A stretch of DNA of 64,000 nucleotides from JBAYOE01 sp050950065. GTDB lineage: Bacteria > Spirochaetota > Spirochaetia > Sphaerochaetales > Sphaerochaetaceae. The number at the start of each line of letters is the position of its first letter. Position 1 is the stretch's first letter. Made by a program: the position numbers and the translations under genes. The notes under the pieces are model-generated. The model worked only from the letters and a program-made list of their open reading frames with translations, had not been told where the DNA came from and ran no database searches. Positions 41,855-49,036 of this stretch are shown in pieces. The DNA lies in the NCBI GenBank assembly GCA_050950065.1, contig JBMNGX010000003.1, forward strand, positions 244,581-308,580. The letters are read 5' to 3'.

Positions 41855-42827
41855 TATAATCTTTATACTTTCTATAAAGGCCCCTGAATTGATCGTAGGT
41901 TAATTTAAGGGCCTTTGCTGCCTCTTTTTGGTTTTGGGAGTGCTTATTTAATGCCTCTTCTAAGTATAAGAGATCCAATTTCCTTTTGGCCTCTTCATAA
42001 CTTCCTAATTTCAACTGCTCTTTTTTATCAAATACAACTGAAGGTTCTTTATCAAAAGGGTTTTTAAATGGGTCAAAGATTATGTTATCTATAAAGTGGG
42101 TATCAGATCTATAAACAGCTCTTTCAACTACGTTTTTTAGCTCCCTTACATTACCAGGCCAATTGTAGCTGTTAAGCTGTTCAATTACTTTATCTGAAAA
42201 AATTGGCATCTCTTCTTTATCACACTCTAGTGCCATCTTTGAACCAAAGTATTCAGCTAACAACATAATGTCCCCTTCACGCTCCCTCAAAGGGGGCAAA
42301 AAGAGAACTTCAAAGGAGAGGCGATCTAATAAATCCTCTTTAAATTTACCCTCATCACATAAAGTGGGTAAATCGGTATTAGTAGCTCCAACAATTCTTA
42401 CATCTACTTCGTATGTTTCAGAAGAGCCCACCCTCTCAAAAGTTCCATACTCTACAACTCTTAAAATCTTTTCTTGCACCTCGAGTGGTATTAAACCAAT
42501 CTCATCTAAAAAGAGTGTTCCCCCTTGAGCCTCTTCAAATCTCCCTTTACGCCTTTTTGTAGCTCCAGTAAAAGCTCCTGCTTCGTAGCCAAATAGTTCA
42601 GTCTCAATTAAAGAGGGTGGAAGAGCTGCACAGTTAACTGTGACTAAATTTTGTTGCCACCTGGGAGAGAGATAGTGAAGCCTCATTGCAGCAAGCTCTT
42701 TACCACTACCTCGCTCTCCAACAACTAAAACACTTCTATTAACTTTAGCAGCTCTGCTAAGTTGTTGTTGAAAGGTTAAAAAACTCTCAGATTCCCCTAA
42801 TGGGTTGGCCATATACCTATTTTCCAT
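41847..42827 (-). CDS. pspF: PspF-type sigma-54 activator (AAA+ plus Fis HTH, no sensory domain)
   Basis: A 326-residue bacterial enhancer-binding protein. The Walker A is VGERGSGKELAAM (about residue 37) and GAFTGATKRRKGRFEEA carries the sigma-54-contacting GAFTGA loop. GTLFLDEIG is Walker B, and the arginine finger region is near PLREREGDI. The C-terminus (QKEAAKALKLTYDQFRGLYRKY) is a Fis-type helix-turn-helix. No receiver, GAF or PAS domain precedes the AAA+ part, as in PspF, which is controlled by PspA binding. It sits between the two pspA genes. ATG 42827 has no Shine-Dalgarno; the -10 TAATAT ends six bases before it. Confidence 0.9.
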   Translation of the reverse strand: MENRYMANPLGESESFLTFQQQLSRAAKVNRSVLVVGERGSGKELAAMRLHYLSPRWQQNLVTVNCAALPPSLIETELFGYEAGAFTGATKRRKGRFEEAQGGTLFLDEIGLIPLEVQEKILRVVEYGTFERVGSSETYEVDVRIVGATNTDLPTLCDEGKFKEDLLDRLSFEVLFLPPLREREGDIMLLAEYFGSKMALECDKEEMPIFSDKVIEQLNSYNWPGNVRELKNVVERAVYRSDTHFIDNIIFDPFKNPFDKEPSVVFDKKEQLKLGSYEEAKRKLDLLYLEEALNKHSQNQKEAAKALKLTYDQFRGLYRKYKDYIN

Positions 42828-42862
42828 AGGTCAATATTACCACAACATGGTTATTTTTACCA
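42828..42862. promoter_or_regulatory. Tandem PspF-type sites for pspA2, overlapping the pspF promoter
   Basis: TGGTTATTTTTACCA (42848-42862) and AGGTCAATATTACCA (42828-42842), 20 bp apart, centred near -66 and -86 of the P2 start. The first differs at only 2 of 15 positions from the reverse of site A at pspA1. The pspF -10 (42839-42834) and -35 (42862-42857) lie in these sites, which predicts negative autoregulation of pspF. Confidence 0.6.
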
Positions 42863-42894
42863 TAAAACAATGTAAAAGAGGCACATAAAAGGAT

Positions 42895-42910
42895 TGGCAC
42901 GTTTAATGCT
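42895..42910 (+). promoter_or_regulatory. Sigma-54 promoter P2 (pspA2-pspB-pspC)
   Basis: TGGCACGTTTAATGCT with GG at -24 and GC at -12. The start is predicted near 42921, with AAGGAG before the pspA2 ATG. Confidence 0.9.
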
Positions 42911-42945
42911 CTATAGTTAGTAGATTAATTTTAAGGAGAACTTAT

Positions 42946-43584
42946 ATGGGAGTTTTTTCAAGGTTTATGGATATAGTTAATGCTAATATCAACGCAATCT
43001 TAGATAAAGCAGAAGATCCTGAGAAGATGTTACGCCTCATGCTACAAGAGGTGGAAGATACAATTATTGAACTGAAAGCATCTTGTGCTGCCAATATTGC
43101 CAACCAAACTAGAGTTAAAAGATTAACTAAAGAGTACAAAGAGAGTGCTGACAAATGGTTTAAAAGAGCTGAGCTTGCTTTAGAGAACGAAAATGAGCAA
43201 CTAGCTAAAGAGGCCCTTTTAGAACGAAGAAGGATTTTAGAGCAAATAGACTCCTTAGATGCTGAAGAGAAGCACTACAACGAACTTTCAGCAAAGTGTA
43301 AAAGTGACATTGAAAAGCTTGAAGAGAAGTTGGAGTCTCTAAGGGCAAAACACAAAGCTATGAGAGAAAAATCTTTTCAAGCTGCCAAAAAAGAGAGCGC
43401 CTCTACCTACGAAGATCCACTAAATAAGTTTGAAGAGATGGAGGGGCAAATAGATCGAATGAGTGAGCGAGAAAGTTATTATGCTGCTCAAAGCGATTTA
43501 GAGGCTAGGTTTGCCTCCCTGGAAGAGGAAAAAGCTATTGAAGAAGAGTTAAACGAGTTGCGTCTTAAAAAGCAAAAAGGTTAA
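42946..43584 (+). CDS. pspA: PspA-family envelope-stress protein, copy 2
   Basis: A 212-residue PspA/IM30 protein: amphipathic N-terminal helix MGVFSRFMDIVNANINAILDKAEDPEKMLRLMLQEVEDTI, then coiled coil to about residue 205. It leads the operon with PspB-like and PspC, so this copy is the likely partner of the PspB/C membrane signalling proteins, whereas copy 1 stands alone under the same type of sigma-54 control. The downstream spacing (29 and 11 bp) fits one transcript from P2. Strong AAGGAG before the ATG. Which copy inhibits PspF is unknown. Confidence 0.9.
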   Translation: MGVFSRFMDIVNANINAILDKAEDPEKMLRLMLQEVEDTIIELKASCAANIANQTRVKRLTKEYKESADKWFKRAELALENENEQLAKEALLERRRILEQIDSLDAEEKHYNELSAKCKSDIEKLEEKLESLRAKHKAMREKSFQAAKKESASTYEDPLNKFEEMEGQIDRMSERESYYAAQSDLEARFASLEEEKAIEEELNELRLKKQKG

Positions 43585-43613
43585 AGTGTTCTTACTAGGG
43601 GAGTTAAAGAATT

Positions 43614-43829
43614 ATGAATTCGGAATCAGTAATAGCTATAGTCTCTATAATCACCCCATTTTTATTTGCCTACGCAATTATAAGAATGGCTGTTAAGGCA
43701 GAAAATAAAAAATCAGAAGAGAAGAACATAAAAACAGATGATAATGTTTCTTTAGAGGAGCTTGAAGAGCTTACCAAAAGAATTGAGAGCCTTGAAATTA
43801 TCATAAACAGTAGAGAAAAAAGAGAATAG
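43614..43829 (+). CDS. PspB-like membrane/coiled-coil protein
   Basis: A 71-residue protein with one N-terminal helix (VIAIVSIITPFLFAYAIIRMAV, residues 5-26), followed by a charged region and a short coiled coil (LEELEELTKRIESLEIIINS). Size, topology and place between pspA and pspC match PspB, although the sequence is not a clear family member. PspB in proteobacteria works with PspC to release PspF from PspA. A GGGGAG Shine-Dalgarno lies upstream. Identity is by context and topology. Confidence 0.65.
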   Translation: MNSESVIAIVSIITPFLFAYAIIRMAVKAENKKSEEKNIKTDDNVSLEELEELTKRIESLEIIINSREKRE

Positions 43830-43840
43830 GAATTTTTATT

Positions 43841-44179
43841 ATGGCTACAAAAAAATTATATAGATCAAGAGATGGAAAAATATTTGGAATCTGCCAAGGG
43901 TTTGCTGACTGGAAAGATCTTCCAGTAAAACCTCTTAGGCTAATAGTGGCAATCTCAATCATTGCTACTAGCGTCTTTCCTGGGGTTTTAATTTACGCCT
44001 TGATGGCTTTAATTATCCCACTTGAGCCCTCTTACTCAAAAAGATATAGCTCAGATCAAGAGTCGATGAGAAGTTGGTATGAGAATCTAAAAAGAAAAGT
44101 TGAGAATATGGAAGATCAAATTTTTGACAAAGAGGCAGATTGGGACCAACGATTTAACGATAAACAAAACAAATTTTAA
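43841..44179 (+). CDS. pspC: PspC-domain membrane protein
   Basis: A 112-residue protein with the PspC domain: KKLYRSRDGKIFGICQGFADW, VKPLRLIVAISIIATSVFPGVLIYALMALIIPLEP (one or two membrane spans), then a charged C-terminal tail rich in Asp/Lys that could contact PspA. It follows the PspB-like gene by 11 bp. It probably senses envelope stress at the inner membrane and completes a proteobacteria-style Psp system. Confidence 0.88.
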   Translation: MATKKLYRSRDGKIFGICQGFADWKDLPVKPLRLIVAISIIATSVFPGVLIYALMALIIPLEPSYSKRYSSDQESMRSWYENLKRKVENMEDQIFDKEADWDQRFNDKQNKF

Positions 44180-44245
44180 AATCAGCTTGACAAAAACAGG
44201 CGCCCCTATTATTTATTAGACACCTAACGAATTTTAGAGGCGCTT

Positions 44246-44680
44246 GTGAACAAGAAAATACCACTGCTTGCAGAAATTGAGCGGCTTCGATTTTTACGAA
44301 GCCACCAACTCCTTTCAAAAATAAACCTCCACCCTTCTCAAAGCCACCTCCTTTTAAACGTAAGTTTTAAAGAGGGACTTAGCCAACAAAGTTTGGCAAA
44401 GGCGATGATGATAAAACCATCCACCCTAACGGTGATGTTAAAAAGGATGGAGAAAAATAACTTAATAGTTAGAAAAAAAGAGGCAACAGATGCTCGAATC
44501 CTTAGAGTCTACCTCTCAGATCAAGGTAAAGAATTAGTTAATCAAATCATCCTTTTAATTAAACAGATGGAGGATGAGCTTTATCAAGACTTTACCAAAG
44601 AAGAAAAAGATTTAAGTAAAGATATCTTAAACAAATTTAAAGAGAACTTAAAAAGGAGCATTGTTGATGGATCTAATTAG
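44246..44680 (+). CDS. MarR-family transcriptional regulator
   Basis: A 144-residue winged-helix regulator. The recognition region GLSQQSLAKAMMIKPSTLTVMLKRMEKNNLIVRKKEATDARILRVYLSDQG matches MarR (DNA-binding helix and the D-R wing). It starts with GTG behind GAGG and overlaps the downstream exporter gene start by 14 bases, so it almost certainly controls this exporter operon. TTGACA (about 44189) followed by a TATT-rich -10 at the right distance precedes it. Ligand unknown. Confidence 0.88.
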   Translation: MNKKIPLLAEIERLRFLRSHQLLSKINLHPSQSHLLLNVSFKEGLSQQSLAKAMMIKPSTLTVMLKRMEKNNLIVRKKEATDARILRVYLSDQGKELVNQIILLIKQMEDELYQDFTKEEKDLSKDILNKFKENLKRSIVDGSN

Positions 44681-46637
44681 AAGGCAGCTAAAAGGCTCCT
44701 ATATTTTCATACTTATCGTTATCGCTTTGCTGTTGGTAAAAGTTGGAACTGATCTATTTTTACCCCGTTACACTTCCCAAATAGTTAACGTTGGAATTGA
44801 GCAAAGGGGAATTGAATCAACCATCCCCACTACCCTCACTAAAGAGAGTTACAATCACCTGTCAATTGTTGAACCTCTAATTGAAAGTAGTTATACCCAA
44901 CAACAAGATGTTTACTATCTAGTTGAAAATCCACAAGTTGATGAAAACACTTTTATTAAAATACATGGAACTAAAGCAAATGCTATTAACCAAATAGTAA
45001 AAGAGAATGAAAAATTAGGCCTTGTTGGTTCTACAGTGCAACGTAAGTACATCATCTCAATTGGACTTAGGATGCTTTTAATCTCATTTATTGGGATGGG
45101 TAGTTCAATTTTAGTTTCACTGTTTGCAGCTAAAGTTGCTTCTTCGTTAGGAAAAAACCTTCGTAAAGAGATATACAGTAAAACAATTTCTTTTAACATG
45201 GAGGAGATGCAAAAGTTCTCAACAGCCTCCTTAGTTACCCGTTCCACAAACGATATCCAACAAATTCAACAATCTTCAGTTATGATTTTAAGAGTTGTTG
45301 TATTTGCCCCACTGATGGCTATTGGGGGTCTATTTCAAGTTTTAAGAACCAACATCTCAATCTCTTGGATTTTAGCAATCTCAATTATTGCCATCTTAAC
45401 AGTTGTACTGTTGATGTTCTCTTTGTCTATGCCCCGTTTTAAGAGGATGCAAACTTTAATAGACACCCTCAACAGGATTGTTAGAGAGACTTTAACAGGT
45501 CTTCCAGTTATAAGGGCTTTTAATAATCAAAAGCATGAAATAGATCGCTTTGAAAAAGGGAACTTAGATTTAACAAAAACATCACTGTTTATTAACAGAG
45601 TTATGAGTGGGATGATGCCAGCAATGACACTGATAATGAACTTCACTTCAATCATGATTGTGTGGCAAGGTTCATTTCAAATTGAAAGTGGCACTATGCA
45701 AGTTGGGGACATGATGGCTTTCATCCAATACTCAATGTTAATTATCATGAGCTTTTTGATGATGACAATGTTAACAATTATCCTCCCTAGAGCTGCAGTC
45801 TCTGTTGCCCGTATTAAAGAGGTTGTCGACACTCCAATAAAGATTAAAGAACTTGATGATAAAAAAGCGAACTTACAAACTAAAAAAGGGTTTATTAAAT
45901 TTGATGATGTTAGTTTTGCCTACCCCGATGCTAAAGCTCCCACTTTGTGCAACATCTCTTTCAGTGTTGATAAAGGGCAAACAGTTGCCATCATCGGTTC
46001 CACAGGTAGTGGGAAATCTACCCTCTTAAACTTAATTCCCCGCTTTTACGATGCCACTAGTGGATCAATTTCCATTGGCCAAACTTCAATTAAAGAGATG
46101 AAACTAGAAGAGGTGCGTAAGATGATTGGCTACGTTCCCCAACAAGGATTTTTATTTAGTGGAACAATTGAGTCAAACTTACAAATTGGGGAAAGAGAAC
46201 TTAGTGAAAAACAAATAAGAGAGTCTACTGAAATTAGTGATGCCTTTAATTTCATCGATAAAAGAAAAGATAAAATTCAAAGTACCATCACCCAAGGGGG
46301 AAGCAACGTCTCTGGAGGACAGCGTCAGCGCCTCTCTATTGCCCGAGCAATTGCAGCCAAGCCCCCTCTACTTTTATTTGATGATAGCTTTTCAGCTTTA
46401 GATTATAAAACTGAATCGAGTGTGAGAAAAAAATTAGCCTCCTCTTTAAAGGAGACAACTATTTTCATTGTTGCTCAAAGGGTTAGTACGATTATGGATG
46501 CTGATCTAATTTTGGTCTTAGATGAGGGCAAATTAGTTGATCAAGGAAAACACTCAGAACTACTTAAAAGGTGTGAGGTCTACCGCGAGATAGCTGAGTC
46601 TCAGTTATCGCAAAAGGAGTTAGCACAGTATGAGTGA
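44667..46637 (+). CDS. ABC exporter half-transporter (subunit 1 of heterodimer)
   Basis: A 656-residue type I ABC exporter: six membrane helices, an insertion of about 80 residues near the N-terminus between the first two helices, then the ATPase. Walker A IGSTGSGKSTLLNL, ABC signature NVSGGQRQRLS and LLLFDDSFSALD (the Walker B aspartate is followed by D, not the catalytic E) are visible. The degenerate Walker B of this half makes it the non-catalytic partner of a BmrCD/TmrAB-like heterodimer. AGGAG lies before ATG 44667. Confidence 0.9.
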   Translation: MDLIRRQLKGSYIFILIVIALLLVKVGTDLFLPRYTSQIVNVGIEQRGIESTIPTTLTKESYNHLSIVEPLIESSYTQQQDVYYLVENPQVDENTFIKIHGTKANAINQIVKENEKLGLVGSTVQRKYIISIGLRMLLISFIGMGSSILVSLFAAKVASSLGKNLRKEIYSKTISFNMEEMQKFSTASLVTRSTNDIQQIQQSSVMILRVVVFAPLMAIGGLFQVLRTNISISWILAISIIAILTVVLLMFSLSMPRFKRMQTLIDTLNRIVRETLTGLPVIRAFNNQKHEIDRFEKGNLDLTKTSLFINRVMSGMMPAMTLIMNFTSIMIVWQGSFQIESGTMQVGDMMAFIQYSMLIIMSFLMMTMLTIILPRAAVSVARIKEVVDTPIKIKELDDKKANLQTKKGFIKFDDVSFAYPDAKAPTLCNISFSVDKGQTVAIIGSTGSGKSTLLNLIPRFYDATSGSISIGQTSIKEMKLEEVRKMIGYVPQQGFLFSGTIESNLQIGERELSEKQIRESTEISDAFNFIDKRKDKIQSTITQGGSNVSGGQRQRLSIARAIAAKPPLLLFDDSFSALDYKTESSVRKKLASSLKETTIFIVAQRVSTIMDADLILVLDEGKLVDQGKHSELLKRCEVYREIAESQLSQKELAQYE

Positions 46638-48465
46638 TCGTAAACAACCAACACCTCCAATGCCAATGAGAGGTGGAAGAGGTCGAATGATGGGACCTCA
46701 AGTAAAGGCTAAAAATTTTAAAGTCTCTTTAAGAAAGCTCTTAAAAGAGTTAAGTAGCTACTCTGTCTCAATAATCATAGTTACCCTCTTTGCAATAGTT
46801 GGAACAATTTTTAACATCTTAGGACCAAGGGTATTGGGTAAAGCTACAACAACAGTCTTTGTAGGGGTAACCTCAGCTCAAGGAATCGATTTTACCTTAG
46901 TTGGTAAGATTTTACTTTTAACAGCTACACTTTATATCATCAGCGCTTTAGCAATCTTTGCCCAAGGTTTTATTTTAAGTAACGTATCACAAAAAGTGGC
47001 TCAATCGATGCGTTCTCGTATCAACGCTAAGATTCATAAAATGAGTTTATCAAGTTTTGATAAAACAACTCATGGGGATATCCTATCTAGAGTCACTAAC
47101 GACATAGATACAGTTGCCCAAAACTTAAACCAAGGTTTAATGCAAGTTTTAACAGCATTAATTACCATCCTTGGGGTAATAGTTATGATGATCAGCATCA
47201 GTTGGTTGATGAGCTTAGTAACACTACTAATTTTACCAATTGCTATGTTCTACATCTCCCGTGTTGTTAAATACTCTCAACGCCACTTTGTTCAACAACA
47301 AGAAGATTTAGGAAATATTAACTCAATTGTTGAAGAGAGTTATGCAGGACACGTTGTCATTAAAGCTTTCAATGGGGAAAAAGAGACTTTAAAGAAATTT
47401 AACAATACAAACGAAAAGCTTTATGACTCTGCTTGGAAAAGTCAGTTCTTCTCAGGGTTAATGATGCCAGTTATGCAAGGGCTTGGAGATTTAGGATATG
47501 TAGCAATTGCCCTTTTGGGTGGAGTTTTAGTTGCCAACGGATCACTACCAATTGGAGACATCCAAGCTTTTATCCAATACATAAGAAACTTCATGCAACC
47601 AATTAGTAGAGTTGCCCAAGTTACCAACATGTTGCAATCAACTGTTGCAGCAGCTGAAAGAGTTTATGAGTTTTTGGAAACTGAAGATGAAGTTGATGAA
47701 CCAACAAGTTGTACTATTACAAAGTTTAAAGGAAGAGTTGAGTTTGAAAACTTAAAATTTGGCTACGATAAAGATAACTTAGTAATTAAAGATTTCACAG
47801 CTAACATTGAACCAGGGATGAAAGTTGCCATAGTTGGTCCAACTGGAGCTGGTAAGACAACTTTAGTAAAACTGTTGATGAGATTCTACGATTATCAAAG
47901 TGGAACTATTAAAATTGATGGCAATGCCATTACCACTTTTTCTCGAGGCGATTTAAGAAGTCACTTTGCAATGGTCTTACAAGATGCCTGGCTCTTTAGT
48001 GGCACTATTAAAGAGAACATCATCTATGGAAAGTTGGATGCTAGTGACAAAGAGGTTGTTGCTGCAGCTAAAGCTGCCCACATCGATCACTTTATCGATA
48101 CCCTCCCTGGTGGTTACGATATGGTTATTAACGAAGAGTCTACCAACATCTCTCAAGGGCAAAAACAGCTTATTACAATTGCACGCGCCTTATTAGCCAA
48201 CCCAAGTATTCTAATATTGGATGAAGCTACAAGTAACGTAGATACTAGGACCGAGATTCTAATTCAAGAGGCTATGGAGAACTTGATGGCAAACAGAACA
48301 AGCTTTGTGATAGCCCACCGCCTCTCTACAATTAGAAATGCTGATGTAATTTTAGTACTCAGAGATGGAGATATAGTTGAAACAGGAACGCACGACCAAT
48401 TAATTGAACAACAAGGATTTTATTGGGAGTTGTACCAAGCACAGTTTGAGAAAGTGGCTTTATAA
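46630..48465 (+). CDS. ABC exporter half-transporter (subunit 2 of heterodimer)
   Basis: A 611-residue type I ABC exporter with an unusual Pro/Gly/Arg/Met-rich cytosolic tip at the N-terminus (about 25 residues) before six helices. The ATPase has Walker A VGPTGAGKTTLVKL, a weakened signature NISQGQKQL in place of LSGGQ, and a full Walker B ILILDEATSNVD with catalytic Glu. Subunit 1 carries the good LSGGQ and this one the good Walker B, which is the composite-site pattern of asymmetric exporters. It overlaps subunit 1 by 8 bases. The export substrate is unknown but is probably a drug or lipid. Confidence 0.9.
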   Translation: MSDRKQPTPPMPMRGGRGRMMGPQVKAKNFKVSLRKLLKELSSYSVSIIIVTLFAIVGTIFNILGPRVLGKATTTVFVGVTSAQGIDFTLVGKILLLTATLYIISALAIFAQGFILSNVSQKVAQSMRSRINAKIHKMSLSSFDKTTHGDILSRVTNDIDTVAQNLNQGLMQVLTALITILGVIVMMISISWLMSLVTLLILPIAMFYISRVVKYSQRHFVQQQEDLGNINSIVEESYAGHVVIKAFNGEKETLKKFNNTNEKLYDSAWKSQFFSGLMMPVMQGLGDLGYVAIALLGGVLVANGSLPIGDIQAFIQYIRNFMQPISRVAQVTNMLQSTVAAAERVYEFLETEDEVDEPTSCTITKFKGRVEFENLKFGYDKDNLVIKDFTANIEPGMKVAIVGPTGAGKTTLVKLLMRFYDYQSGTIKIDGNAITTFSRGDLRSHFAMVLQDAWLFSGTIKENIIYGKLDASDKEVVAAAKAAHIDHFIDTLPGGYDMVINEESTNISQGQKQLITIARALLANPSILILDEATSNVDTRTEILIQEAMENLMANRTSFVIAHRLSTIRNADVILVLRDGDIVETGTHDQLIEQQGFYWELYQAQFEKVAL

Positions 48466-48879
48466 ATGAATGAAACTTCACATCTTGATAGTCGTTGGAC
48501 TCAACGATTATCAAGTTTCTCTAAAGCTCTTTCTCAACTTGAATCGGCAGTAGTGTTGTCAAAACAAAGAGCTCTAACACAATTAGAACAACTTGGTCTT
48601 CTCCATACTTTCGAATTCACCTTTGAATTGGGTTGGGAAACCATACAAGAGTATCTGAAAGACCAAGGAGAACAAAACATAGATAGCTCAAAAGAGAGTG
48701 TTAGAAGAGCATTTACAATTGGGTTAATAGATAATGGGCAGCAGTGGATGAATATGATTGGTGATTACAATATGAGCAGTGAGACCTTCAATTCAGAAGT
48801 TGTTAACAATATTTTAAACACGCACATTTACACTTTTAAAGAACTCCAACAAGTGTTAAGTCTCCTTTTAATAAATTAA
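48466..48879 (+). CDS. HI0074-type nucleotidyltransferase substrate-binding protein, orphan and degenerate
   Basis: A 137-residue all-helical protein of the HI0074/HepT-like group. The blocks FEFTFELGWETIQEYL and SKESVRRAFTIGLIDNGQQWMNMI match the family. The usual DRNLTSHTY motif reads GDYNMSSETF here, so the Arg, His and Tyr that mark this group are all replaced. Such proteins normally sit next to an MNT nucleotidyltransferase as a toxin-antitoxin or two-component module; no such gene lies next to this one. It begins at the first base after the ABC stop, so it is in the exporter operon. It may have lost toxicity. Confidence 0.75.
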   Translation: MNETSHLDSRWTQRLSSFSKALSQLESAVVLSKQRALTQLEQLGLLHTFEFTFELGWETIQEYLKDQGEQNIDSSKESVRRAFTIGLIDNGQQWMNMIGDYNMSSETFNSEVVNNILNTHIYTFKELQQVLSLLLIN

Positions 48880-49036
48880 TTTATTAATTTTAAAAGGTAT
48901 TGTATTCACAGAACAAATTCTCCCCCTCTTGTAAAAGTTATAACAACATAATACCCTTGTTGTTGAAGTTGTAAGATTGTAGATGTGTGATATATTAGAA
49001 ACTTAATACTATTAAATTAGTGGGTGGGAGGCGGCA

